Assembly: GCA_021234155.1 (NCBI GenBank)
Contig: JAJEKV010000218.1
Location: 686,001 to 750,000, forward strand
Source: Isoetes taiwanensis
Taxonomy: Eukaryota; Streptophyta; Lycopodiopsida; Isoetales; Isoetaceae
Direction of reading: 5' to 3'
DNA: 64,000 nucleotides
Of this stretch, positions 44,035 to 54,306 are shown piece by piece. A program made the translations under genes and the position numbers. Within the stretch, counting starts at the first letter, position 1. Each line of letters starts with the position of its first letter. The notes under the pieces were generated by a model. The model did not search any database and was not told the DNA's origin. It worked only from the letters and a program-made list of their open reading frames with translations.

Positions 44035-45469
44035 CTAAGGCCAATAGGCCTTCAGCTGTGACCCATTTATAGGATTTGGTAAGATTTCACCTGTTAAGTG
44101 ACTAAGACTGTATGAATGATATCCACAAACGCGCGCAACTGTGTATGGTCCTTCCCATAAGGGCTGAAATTTTTTCCTGCTGTCTTCTTGGGCCTTGTTC
44201 CACTTAAGAACAAGCTGCCCTACTTCAAAGAATTCTGCTGCTCCATGTTTGTTTCTGAAATAAGTCCTGTCCTTATTCTTTTTGAGTTGGTTAGCCATAT
44301 ACGCCAGATACCTGTGCTCGTCAAGAACATCCACTTCATTCAAACGATCTGCGATTGTCATGAGGTTCTTGTTTGTGGATGTAGCAGCCACTCGCAAGGA
44401 AGGTACTTCCAATTCCAAGGGAGAAAGCGCCTCACGACCATAAACCAACTGGAAAGGTGAAAATTTTGTTGCTGCATTCACTTGAGTACGGTGTGCCCAA
44501 ATGGCTGAACTCATATGTGTTCTTGGCCCGTTACCATGCTCGCTACCATCTTCTTTAGCATCTGAATTAGTTGTTTGTTGGAGGATTACGCTTGCGGATT
44601 AATCGAGGATAATCTGAGCTAGAAAACATATGCCGCATCTTCAAGTTACACGCCATATCTTTGCATCAACTCATTCATAAAATGTGAACCGCGATCACCG
44701 ATCATGACTGTGGCACCCCAAACCTCGCAACAAATGTGATGGAACACAAAAGAGCATGTTACCGTGCGGCATTAGCTACTCTACATGGAATGGCTTCCAC
44801 CCATTTAGTAAAATAGTCAGTCGCCATCAATATAAATTGGTAACCAGCAGTTGTAGTGGGCAAGGGTCCAATGAAATCAAGGCCCCAAGTATGAAATGGT
44901 CCAATGGTGGGAATAGTGTTGAGTTCAGCAAAGTTGGTCTTTTTTGGGGCATAGATCTGACAATAATGGCATCTCATTACATACTGATGGGAATCTCTAT
45001 GTAGTGTGGGCCAATAATAACCTGCTCTCATAATCCTTCGTGCTGTGGCCTGCCCTGCAAAATGCCCTGCGCATACTCCATAATGGCACTGTTCCAGAGC
45101 ATATTCCTGTTCTTCCTCATTTAGACACCTTAGAAGGACTCCACGAATGTCTCGCTTGCACAAAATTCCTTCAACTAAAACAAAGTGCAGCAACTGTCTT
45201 TTAATTCTTTTTATCTCTGTTTTTCCATAGTGCGTAGGTAGCTCCTTCCCCTGTAACAGATACAGATATGGCAACATCCAAGAATCTTTTACCTGAATTA
45301 ACTCTACTGTAGCATGGGTAACATCTTTTGACATAAAGGCATAAGGAATATACCTGCTTGGGTTTGACAATGATGTCGTAGGCTTCACGTCAAAGTCAAA
45401 TTGCTGCAAATAAGCATGCCATTTTTGAAGCTTGGCTTTCTTCAAAATTCTTCCCGCTAAGAGTGCCAT
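44035..45469 (-). pseudogene. Gypsy integrase of the nested element, interrupted
   Basis: Integrase inserts the cDNA into host DNA. From 45469 the frame covers the connection region, then the zinc-binding domain (HYGVCAGHF, CHYCQIYAP) and GLDFIGPLP with the first catalytic Asp, and DYFTKWVEAIPCRVANAAR. It is then broken by stops between about 44755 and 44515. A second open segment (44514-44035) carries the C-terminal part: AHRTQVNAATKFSPFQLVYG (just after the third catalytic residue) and the C-terminal FQPLWEGPYTVARV ... NGSQLKAYWP. The integrase is therefore disrupted around the catalytic core. Confidence 0.8.
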
Positions 45470-45490
45470 GGGATTTCTTTTGATGATTAT

Positions 45491-45916
45491 TTATGTATAT
45501 TGGTCAGCTAGCAAATGTTGATACTTTTCAAATAAATAAACTATCCCAAGTGCATACTTTTCCAACAATACATATCTTTCCTCTACAATGCTAAACAACT
45601 TCCCAGCATAGGAAATAACTCTAACCTGCTTTTTGCCATCCTTCTGACATAATGCAACACCTATAGCTTCTTTTGTCACTGTAATATATGCTTGAAAGGG
45701 CTTTTGAAGGTCTGGTGGCATTAACCCAACCGCTTCTTTCATGGCCAACAACAACTCATTATATGCTTTTGCGCATTCTTCACTCCAAAGCGACCCACGA
45801 CCTTTCTTGCTCTCTCGTCTTCCTGGGTTGCCAACTCTAGTAAGCTTCACTATTGGAGCAATTAGATGAGAAAAGTTGGGAATATTTATTCTTAGAAAAG
45901 AACATGTACCAATCAA
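45491..45916 (-). pseudogene. RNase H (gypsy type) segment of the nested element
   Basis: The segment reads through the RT thumb/connection and RNase H: IAPIVKLTRVG, WSEECAKAYNELLLAM, then YITVTKEAIGVALCQKDGKK, VRVISYAGKLFSIVEERY, YALGIVYLFEKYQHLL. These correspond to the conserved RNase H order after gypsy RT (acidic or replaced first residue, ...RY...EKYAL). The usual catalytic Asp in the strand (DAS/DAS-like) is replaced by VTK, which suggests inactivity. This is the second RNase H of the element. Confidence 0.65.
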
Positions 45917-46903
45917 CCTTCGTACTTCCTTTACTGTTTGCGGGGTAGGCAGCCGAAATTTTCTCTTCTGCTATGTGCAACCCATGATTATTGATTCTAT
46001 GACCCAGCAATACACCTTCTCTTACCATGAAATTACATTTTAAAGGGTTTAAACAAATTCGGGACATACCGCTCAACTCAAATACTTCCTGCAATTTTTT
46101 AATATGTAGCCTCCTTTCATTAGCCAAACATAAATCATCCAGGAATATGCCAAGTTCTTTCCCTAACATTTGTTCATAGGCCACCACCATTGCGCGTTGA
46201 AAGGTAGCAGGGGCATTCATTAATCCGAATGGCATGACATTCATGGCGTACACCCCCCATGGGTTTACAATGCTGTTTTTGTCTTATCTTCTGCAGCAAC
46301 CTGTATCTGGTTAAATCCGCTGAATCCATCCATGAATGAGAACACTTTTTGGCCTGCTGCAGCATATAGTATTTCATCCTGGAATGGAAGAGGAAAGGGA
46401 TCTCGTAGGGTAGCTTTATTTAAATCTGAGTAATCTACGCACACCCTGATATTGCCATTTTTCTTCTTCAATGGAACTATAGCAGATACCCAAGATGGAT
46501 TCTCGATGGAAAATATAAATCCAACCTCACAAAGTTTACCTATTTCATCCTTGACGAGTTGCACCAGCAAGGGATTTATTCTTCTTAACTTATGTTGAAC
46601 AGGTTTTGCATCTTCCTTTAATCTGATATGGAACTCTGCTACACCAGGAGATACCCCTTTAAGCTCCTTGTACTCCCAAGGGAAACACTCATCATAGGAT
46701 TGAAACAACTTCTGCAATTCCTCTGCTTCTTGGTCACTCACGTCATCTCCTACAAATAATGACCTTGAAACTCCATTTTTTAAAATATTGATCTCCTTTT
46801 TAATGCCCCGACATTCTGTGGAGATTGAAAAAATTTCACAAAAGTCTTGTGTGATATCAGAACTTTCTTCTTCAAGCAAACATCCTTCTGCAAGAGCTGC
46901 CAT
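45837..46903 (-). pseudogene. Reverse transcriptase of the nested gypsy element, frameshifted
   Basis: Two overlapping frames carry the RT. The first (46903-46265) begins with a linker, then LKEDAKPVQHKLRRINPLL, EVGFIFSIENPSWVSAIVPL, RVCVDYSDLNKATL and FSFMDGFSGFNQI (catalytic Asp in motif A). A shift at about 46255 leads to NVMPFGLMNAPATFQRAM and ELGIFLDDLCL, where FLDDL is the YxDD-box equivalent. Another shift follows in the thumb. Catalytic aspartates are retained; only the reading frame is damaged. Confidence 0.85.
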
Positions 46904-46929
46904 AATAGCCTGCTTACATAATGCATCGG

Positions 46930-47700
46930 CCTCCTCATTTTTTTTCGTGGAATATGGTTCACCTCAACATAGTTAAATAATTTCAATACTTGTATCACTT
47001 GCTCATAAATAGGTTCTAACTGATAGCTTTTGACATACTAGCTCGGAGTCCCCGTATACTTGCAGCCTGTTCAGTCCAAGTTCACGAGCCATATGCAACC
47101 CTGTAAGTAATGCAATGTACTCGGACATATTGTTAGAACAAAGTGATATTAGTTCTCCTTTCTCTGCCATTGTATCACCTGCTTGTGATTTAATCACTAT
47201 CCCAATAGCTGATACCCCCAATTTCCTTGAAACTCCACCGTCAAACCACATAGTAGCATCTATAGATGGTTTGGAATCAATTTGCAAACATATTTGCGCT
47301 GATGCTCCCACAACATGGTCATATTCCAAGGCTGTATCAGTCAACACATAAGACCCAAGGCCTGCAGGCTGCAACACCTCCATGTAATTAATTGCAGGCT
47401 CCTGATCCATACCATTTGTCCTTGTGTATAGGACTGCAGTCATGTGCCCATCTGTGATTGTACACTTGCCTTCTCCCCAGGACGTTTTTGCATCTACAGC
47501 CTTTAACCATGTTCTTCCCAACAACAAATCATAAGCATTTGAACCTCGTCCTTCAGGTATCGATACTACTAAAAAGTCAACATGTGCTATAACGCCTTCT
47601 ATAATGAGTCTAACATTTTCTATTAGCCCTAATGGACAAACTGCTTGATAGGGCATTACATTTACCCCTGACCCTCCATCTACAATCACTTGGGTCAAAT
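46930..47700 (-). pseudogene. Protease plus archaeal-type RNase H, upstream of RT
   Basis: The frame opens with the aspartic protease active site TQVIVDGGSGVNVMPYQAV and its second half NAYDLLLGRTWL. After a spacer it enters an archaeal/plant-type RNase HI. MWFDGGVSRK has the first Asp, GELISLCSNNMSEYIALLTG the Glu, and LQVYGDSELVCQ the next Asp. The tail (LKLFNYVEVNHIPRK, in the next frame) is the usual ending of this RNase H in plant Tat-lineage elements. In the plant Tat elements I know, this extra RNase H lies between RNase H and integrase; here it lies before RT. Confidence 0.75.
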
Positions 47701-49319
47701 CGTGATCTCCAATTTGTGCAACACGTGATCACACCAGGGTCTTCTATTTTCCCTTCTTGCACCAGTAAGGTGTTTGTATGAACTCCTGGAGGTTCGACAA
47801 GCCTGAGAAATCCTTGTCTATAAGCTGGCGCTTCTCGGAATAATGTTAACAAATCAATGGACACCTTTGTATTTTTTAGCAACTGCTCCACCTGAATATG
47901 GCCATGAGTGATAGGCTCTTCCCTATGTGTTGTAGGAGGCTCTGGAAACCTCACTCTCTTTTCTACATCAGGAGTTACTTTAATATTTTTAAGTTCATCT
48001 ATTTGCATTCTTTCCCCTCGAATCCTTGGCTGCTCAACTCTGCCCTTAACTTGGTGCCTGGTCACTGCTAAAACAGATTCACATTCAGGTTCACTTAACT
48101 CAATCAAACATGAGCTTGCTTCTCCAATGACCTTACTCTTGCTAACAGCCCGATTAATTCCTAGCGAGATATCGTATGGCTTGACATGGCAGAATTGAAC
48201 ATCATGGTCCTGGTTGCAATAGGTACATACTGGGCAGTCTTTACCAAAATGGTCCGATTTGCCACACCTTGGGCAAGGCTTCCTGAAACACCTAGCCTCA
48301 TCATGTCCAACTTTTAAGCAATTTTTGCATACCAACTCGCTTTTGAGCTCTTCTAACAAAATTTTAAAACCTTCTTGATGTGTAAGGGCCTGCTCCTTCT
48401 GGCTTTTCAGCTCCTCCTGGGCTCTTTTCAATTCCTCTTTTAACTCTGCCAAGCCATTGTCTATGTGGGAGTAACTTTCCTTTTTATCCCCCTTTGATCC
48501 TCTAATAGCATAACAATCTAACTCTTTGAGTTCCATCTCATATTCCTTGTTTACGGCATACACGGGCTGTATGTTATGCAATTTGGGCTCTTTCCAACCT
48601 TCCTTACATAAACTGTTATGATCAGCCATATCTTCCCCGACCTCTGCGGCTAAGGCCTTTGCCTTGGTCAAGAGTTGCCCCAAATTTTTGAATTCCCCTC
48701 TCCTTCTCATTTTGTTTAGCTTCTGATATATTCTCAGTCTGCGGACCAGCCCTTGTATGAAGTAGTGGCTCGTTTGATATAAGGGTACATCTACCCCTTT
48801 TTCCCTACAGACCTTGCAATATTTTGCAAAGCGCTCAGCATACTTTGCTACTGGTTCTGAAATTCCAATTTTAAATTTAGGTAACTCCTCTAGCAAGGCA
48901 TCTGAGTCTATCTCGCCTCCAAATCTTTCCAGAAATGATTCCACCAACTGCTCCCATGTACAACCTTCATAAGTCATGAAAAATTCATACCAGCCTTGCG
49001 CATCTTCTCCCTTCATGCATTTACCAAAAATCTCCACCTTGGTGCCTCTCCTATGCCCATACTGTTCATAATAGTCTTCAAACTCAGCTAAGAATGCTGC
49101 TGGACTAATGTCTGCGCTATACGATGGTGCTCCAGGTGCCAATGGTGCTAAAATATTCTCTAAATATTTGGTAGTGACTGCCTGATTAGTCTCTGTTGAC
49201 TGAGGCACTGGGGCAGCCACTGATGGCCCTCCTTCATGGTTATGCATTTCTGCAGGAGTTGGTGTATCAAACATAGTGTTTAGCATTTGAGCATAAGGAG
49301 TTTGAACTACCTCTGGCAC
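47700..49319 (-). CDS. Gag of the nested gypsy element (three zinc knuckles)
   Basis: This capsid/nucleocapsid precursor of about 540 residues starts MPEVVQTPYAQMLN. It has the gag region (FEDYYEQYGHRRGTKVEIFG, WEQLVESFLERFGGE, EPVAKYAERFAKYCKVC), a coiled-coil-prone Glu/Lys-rich linker, and three zinc knuckles. CKNCLKVGHDEARC and CPRCGKSDHFGKDC are CX2CX4HX4C; CTYCNQDHDVQFC has a one-residue shorter spacing. A frame change at about 47700 separates it from protease; this could be programmed frameshifting or decay. The gag frame itself is intact. Confidence 0.85.
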
Positions 49320-49463
49320 CTATTCAGTCACCTGGGAAGCTTTGATATGCAAATGGGTAGTAGAAGGTAACCCTGTCATGTCAACTGTATGTTCAACACG
49401 CTGATCGTTCATTCCTTCCCTTTTTGTCTTACTTCTGGTCCACATTTGTCCTGATGCAAGGAG

Positions 49464-49482
49464 GATCTCGGTAGGACCTCCA
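49464..49482 (-). promoter_or_regulatory. Primer binding site, tRNA-Gln-like
   Basis: On the minus strand the 5' LTR ends ...GTTCACCA, followed after TTT by TGGAGGTCCTACCGAGAT. This is complementary to a tRNA ending ATCTCGGTAGGACCTCCA, resembling eukaryotic tRNA-Gln. The 3-nt gap from the LTR end is normal. Confidence 0.55.
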
Positions 49483-49485
49483 AAA

Positions 49486-51606
49486 TGGTGAACTGTTAAT
49501 CTAAGAGTTCACCACCCAATGATCTGACCTCCAGGCTGTTATGGCAGCCAGCCAATATTCCCCACAGTATGTAATAAGATGCCAAAATGAAGGGATAAAG
49601 GATTATCTTGGGAATGCAGGAGGATACGGTCTCTAAGATCAACTCTATCAAATAGGGTGGAATGATGTAATTTGTAGCAGAATTTTATTTGGATGAGCTT
49701 GCCTATATGCAACAGAATGGATTTATAAGCATGAGAATTTGTGAAAGTTTAATGACTGGATATAGCTTAGACGGATGTAAGACGTGGCAGAATTCTATTT
49801 GGATGTGCTTGACTACATGCTACAGAAAGAATTTATAAGCAAGAGAATATGCAAAAGGGTTAATGCATGGATATAGCAATAGTGCAGAAAAAAATCTGTT
49901 GGATAATCCAAATAATCCAAAGAGGTTACATAACTCCAGTTAGCAAGCGGATATAACAACACTGAATCCCATTATCTGTTTACAGAAGACAATTATGGCT
50001 ATTGCAAGGCTATTGACTACTTGAAGTTTATGGACAGATCTAAATATCAGCAAAAACTATCTTTAATGACATGGAAGCATCCTAAAAAAGTAGAGTACTA
50101 ATGCACAGGAACAATTTCTCAATTGAGCAACCATCAAACATTTTGTATTTATGCAATAAAATGTACAACAACTTATCTTTCCATAGTGATCAGAGATCAG
50201 CTACAATCAATCAAAACTTTGCTTCAGGTTATTTGTTTTCTGCAACCCTCAGTTCCTCAAGCAATGTAATAGCAATGTAATGTAGGTATTTACTTCCAGC
50301 AACGGTTCTTCTCAGCATCAAATTCAGCATCAAATTCAGCATCAACTTCGCATTCAAATGGCAACTTGGATTTCACCCAGCGCATCCAACAATCTGGCAA
50401 TCCCTTCTCCTTTATCTTCTTCACCGCCCAAATGTTTCCAATCCGAGCAAGCTCCTGGTTCCGTGGATTCGGCACCGCATCCTTGTCTTGTGGAATCGGC
50501 ACCGACAGAAACTTCTATGAATTTGGAGATGCTAATCGTGCACTGCGACATGGCAAGACTATGGTGCAAAATGTGACAAAGGGTCGGAAGGCTTTAGGCT
50601 TAGGACAAAATAACCTAGGTTTGTGCGTCAGGCAGCAATTTGGTATACCATGGTCACGAAAATGAGTCATTGTTGTATAAGGGTTTGGGTGCCATTTTCA
50701 AGAATGGGTAAGGTTAAATGATAGCTTTAACATGGCAAATATAACAATGGTGGAACACGGCAAGACTATGGTGCAAACTGTGATAAGGGGTCCGAAGGTT
50801 TTAGGCGTAGGACAAAATGAATCTAGGTCTGTGCATCAGGCAGCCATTTGGTATAACATGGTTACGAATTTGAATCATTGCTGTATAAGGGTCTGGGTAC
50901 CATTTTCAAGTATGGTAAAGGTTAAATGATAGCTTTAACATGGCAAATATAACAATGGTTGAATATCATTGTACCCATTGTGCTTAGATTGCGCAACCTA
51001 ATCAGAGCTTTTGCTGCAAGCGATCTGTAGCTTACTAGATTATGCTGCCAACACAGAAGGTATAATTCTGGAAGAGACATTAGCCGTGAATCTTAACAAG
51101 ACAACCTCTAGTATTGGTACAACGGCCTGGCAATGGCAAGATGGGATGGCAGTAAACATAACAGGGCAATTCATGGAGTTGACACAGTGGCAATGGCAAG
51201 ATGAGATGGCAGTAAACGTAATAAGGCAATTCATGGAGTTGACACAGGGGCATGACAGAAATGGGCAATATAGGATGACCACGAGCTTGGTGGATGATGA
51301 AATAAACAAGGTTTACGTTTTCAAAAACAAGCACCATAACTTACCATGTCGTGTGCATTTATTTCAACCCGATATAAGATACCCCTTGTGAACGTTGCTG
51401 AACCTTGACTTCTTATGGCTGAACAGCTCCAGGCTTTGGCTCTTGCTGCACATATTGCTATGATGGTTGCCCACTAATGCTTCAACAAAATTCACTTGCA
51501 ACTGCATCTAAAAACTGGACACTTGATCATACTAAATTTGTGCTAGAAAACACCATCGAGACTAAATCTAGCTATGGTTATGTTGGCTTCAGAATGCGAG
51601 CCAACA
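49486..51606 (-). repeat. 5' LTR of the dual-RNase-H gypsy element
   Basis: 2,121 bp, the partner of 41878-44001, differing by a small number of substitutions and short indels. On the minus strand it begins TGTTGGCTCGCATTC. It contains the same internal tandem duplication around 51120-51260, here in slightly different copy form. Confidence 0.9.
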
Positions 51607-52273
51607 CCATTACAAGCAAAGGAATAGGGCATAATATCCCTTCATGCAACTATTTTTACCAAAGGGGATGATATTTTATAAGGAAAGGCACATGCAACTT
51701 TATTTATACAAAAAGGACGATTTGGAGACAAAATTGGCGTGAACATGCAAAAAGGGGACGAACTGTTATTGGAAGGAAAGCTGACAGCGCGAAACAGATA
51801 GAGAACAGATTCTTGTCAACGGATCCGGCACTAGCAACCGACGCCTGTTTCTGAATCCGGCACCATCAAACCGGCCCTTTGCTGAAGCCTTCTAGATCCG
51901 ACCTGCAGGAACGCGAAGAAGACTTGGGATTCAGACTTGAAGGCTTGCCTCTCTTATGTAGCCGAAAATTGGAGCCAGCCTCTAACCTTGTCAGTTTTCC
52001 TTGTCAAAGCAGATTAAAGCCTTTATGCTGTTGTAAACCGGAAGATCATGTGCTAAATTGAAGCAAGCCTTGATCTTTCCTTTCCCTAAATTCCTTGGAA
52101 TTGCCTTAATCTTTGGATCCGGTTGGGTGGAAACTGGAAGCTCCATAGCTTGGTTGTGGAAGCCAAGTACTTTTGTTCTTTAGTAGAACTGCTATAAGAC
52201 CTTTTCTTCAGTTGAGCCCATATAACTGTTGTACTAAGTGGATAACATCTTTAAGAATCCATAAATCATATCA
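51607..52273 (+). repeat. 5' LTR of gag-only element, right part
   Basis: The sequence resumes with the duplicated CCATT and continues ACAAGCAAAGGAATAGGGC to an end at ATATCA (52273). 51612-51907 aligns base for base in length with 54011-54306. The rest has no counterpart because the 3' LTR is truncated. Confidence 0.8.
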
Positions 52274-52275
52274 AG

Positions 52276-52290
52276 TAGTATCAGAGCGAG
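52276..52290 (+). promoter_or_regulatory. Primer binding site, tRNA-iMet-like
   Basis: TAGTATCAGAGCGAG follows the LTR end and differs at one position from the common plant PBS TGGTATCAGAGC complementary to initiator tRNA-Met. Confidence 0.65.
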
Positions 52291-52310
52291 CCGATCCTCA
52301 CACCTGATCA

Positions 52311-53411
52311 ATGGCCCAACGCTTCAATGTTACTGAAGCACAATACCAGCAAGCTTTGTCTAATGCCAGCTACATTGCATCCCAGTTAGCATTGCCTATG
52401 CCTAGCAGCCAGCAAGAGTATGACAGGCAAGTGGAATTGCTGTCTATTTTGTATCGCTTTCTTCCAGATATTTATCTGCAACCTTCGCAACCACCTCCTT
52501 TGCCTAATGGTCCTCCTCCAGTAAGTCCTCCACTGCCACCTAAGTTGAGAAAATGGTTAGAGAAAGCAGACATACCGTCTTTCAAAGGGGGAAAGACAAA
52601 GCCTGTCAAGGTTGTCAGTTTTATCAGTCAGTGGGAAAAGTTTTTTGAACGTGTGCAGGCAACAGATGTGGAAAGACTGCAAGCCATGGACACTTACTTA
52701 AAAGATCAAGCCCAAGCATGGTGGCAAGGCAGACGAGAATGTGATCCCAGGATCAATAATTGGGAAAGTTTCAAAACGGCATTTGAAGCACATTATTTAC
52801 CTTCTAACTATCACAGTGAGCTACGTAGGGAATGGGATCGTCTGAAACAAGGGGAAACTGAGAGTAGTCAGTCTTACACTTCCAAATTCACTCATTTAGC
52901 GGCACTAATAAGGAATCTGGATGGGAAGGAGCTTCTGAGAAAATATGTCCGCGGATGTAGGGATGATATCTATGCGAAAATGGGAATATTTCACCCTAAA
53001 GATTTAGATGAAGCTATAAAACTAGCATCCATGATGGAAGCGAAAAAAATAGATCAAAATCTAGGAAATTTAATTTTTGGGATGAAGATACTTTTAGAAC
53101 AAGAGGACAAAAAGAGTAGCAAAGAGAAGAACGGAAGTAAGAAATCTTCCAAAAACTTTAAGAAGAGGAAGAATAACGGTAACGGTAATGGTTCTGAAAA
53201 GAAGCGAGAAGAGGGAAGTCAAGGTAGACCGAGGAAGGAAACCAGGGAACCAAAGGGAGGTTGTTATAGATATGGGGGAAAGCATTACCTAAGGGATTGT
53301 CCGTTTGGAGAAGGGGGGATCACAAAGGTTGAGACACCTAAACCTCGAGGAGGGGGTGTACAAATGCATGCTATTGAAGGTCCTAAACGGAGGATATACC
53401 GAGACCTCTAA
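52311..53411 (+). CDS. Gag protein of the gag-only LTR element
   Basis: An intact 366-residue frame starts MAQRFNVTEAQYQQAL. After a Pro-rich linker (QPSQPPPLPNGPPPVSPP) comes the retrotransposon gag (DUF4219/UBN2-like) core: ADIPSFKGGKTKPVKV, FISQWEKFFERV, KDQAQAWWQGRRE, WESFKTAFEAHYLPSNY, REWDRLKQGE, LLRKYVRGCRDDIY. A Lys/Ser/Asn-rich basic segment precedes one zinc knuckle, CYRYGGKHYLRDCP. In this knuckle the second zinc-binding cysteine is replaced by Tyr, so RNA binding through it is doubtful. No pol follows. The preserved reading frame suggests the protein was under selection, or that the copy is young, consistent with non-autonomous elements that keep gag. Confidence 0.85.
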   Translation: MAQRFNVTEAQYQQALSNASYIASQLALPMPSSQQEYDRQVELLSILYRFLPDIYLQPSQPPPLPNGPPPVSPPLPPKLRKWLEKADIPSFKGGKTKPVKVVSFISQWEKFFERVQATDVERLQAMDTYLKDQAQAWWQGRRECDPRINNWESFKTAFEAHYLPSNYHSELRREWDRLKQGETESSQSYTSKFTHLAALIRNLDGKELLRKYVRGCRDDIYAKMGIFHPKDLDEAIKLASMMEAKKIDQNLGNLIFGMKILLEQEDKKSSKEKNGSKKSSKNFKKRKNNGNGNGSEKKREEGSQGRPRKETREPKGGCYRYGGKHYLRDCPFGEGGITKVETPKPRGGGVQMHAIEGPKRRIYRDL

Positions 53412-53901
53412 AAGGCTGGCGATGGCCGGAAGAAAGGTGTAAGCTTTCAAGATGAGGAACGGGCAAAGGCTAATGCCAAAGAACGGAGGTGGCTCCAAAT
53501 GGGAACTTTGGGGTAAACATAGTAAACATTTACATTTCTTAAATGTAAGATTTGAATTGTATGTTGATTTTTTGTGTGGAATGAAAATTAAACTATTATG
53601 TAAGCATGGTGCATTAGATGTAAATTTTGAAGAATGGTAATTGCAGTTGTAGCAATAGGCCTGACAAAAATTTACATCAGTATCGCGGAGATACAATGAT
53701 TGGGTATCGTGAAGATACTATATCCTGGAGATACAATCAAGTAGTACCGCGGAGGTACAAGGATATATCGTACCGCGGAAGTACGCGGATATCCATAACT
53801 GTTTCTTAAGTTTGCAGGACTAGGGAACCCTTCGATACAATTTGATTTGGGAGCAATCACCTTGAGAAGGGATGGACCCATCTCAGGTGCATTCAAAAGA
53901 A
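53412..53901 (+). other. Non-coding internal region of the gag-only element
   Basis: Where pol would normally be, only about 490 bp remain. It includes a short motif series at 53682-53795: TATCGCGGAGATACAA, TATCGTGAAGATACTA, TATCCTGGAGATACAA, TACCGCGGAGGTACAA, TACCGCGGAAGTACGC. Each is TAYC-n-GGA-n-GTA/ATAC-like with mirrored ends. A purine run (CAAAAGAA or AGGGGGAG) just before the 3' LTR would serve as polypurine tract. Confidence 0.65.
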
Positions 53902-54306
53902 TGCTAGGGGGAGTGATCCAAATGCAAGGGATTAAGGCAATGGGCATAAGGAAACTAATGGTTATAAGAATTGATAAAAGAGGCAAGAGATTATATCATA
54001 AGTGACCATTACAAGCAAAGGAATAGGGCAAAATATCCCTTCATGCAACTATTTTTACCAAAGGGGATGATATTTCATAAGGAAAGGCACATGCAACTTT
54101 ATTTATACAAAAAGGCCGATTTGGAGACAAAATTAGCGCGAACATGCAAAAAGGGGACGAACTATTATTGGAAGGAAAGCTGACAGCGCAAAACAGATAG
54201 AGAACAGATTCTTGTCAACGGGTTCGGCACTAGCAACCGACGCCTGTTTCTGAATCCGACACCATCAAACCGGCCCTTTGCTGAAGCCTTCTAGATCCGA
54301 CCTGCA
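53902..54306 (+). repeat. 3' LTR of gag-only element, truncated; preserves empty site
   Basis: 405 bp, collinear with the 5' LTR halves. It contains the uninterrupted sequence AAGTGACCATTACAAGC at the point where the nested element is inserted in the 5' LTR. It is cut off at 54306, so about 365 bp of LTR end are missing. Confidence 0.85.

Larger units (their letters stand above)
41878..51606 (-). mobile_element. Dual-RNase-H Ty3/gypsy retrotransposon, complete but decayed
   Basis: This 9.7-kb element is on the minus strand: 5' LTR 49486-51606, tRNA-Gln-like PBS at about 49464-49482, gag, protease with an archaeal-type RNase H, RT, RNase H, integrase, then 3' LTR 41878-44001. It is flanked by the 5-bp duplication CCATT (41873-41877 and 51607-51611). 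The LTRs have TG...CA-type ends and differ by only scattered changes, so insertion is fairly recent. Even so, pol contains several frameshifts and stops, so the copy is not autonomous now. The empty site is preserved at about 53902-54306. Confidence 0.9.
41769..54306 (+). mobile_element. Gag-only (non-autonomous) LTR retrotransposon, split by a nested element
   Basis: Layout on the plus strand: 5' LTR (41769-41877 continuing at 51612-52273), tRNA-iMet-like PBS (52276), gag (52311-53411), about 490 bp of non-coding sequence, then the 3' LTR (53902-54306). The first 405 bp of both LTRs align without an indel. The 3' LTR stops abruptly at 54306 after GACCTGCA, whereas the 5' LTR continues to about 52273. 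There is no protease, RT, RNase H or integrase between the LTRs, so it depends on an autonomous partner for movement. LTRs probably start TGCTAGGGGGAG; a start at TGAT twelve bases later is the alternative. Confidence 0.75.
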
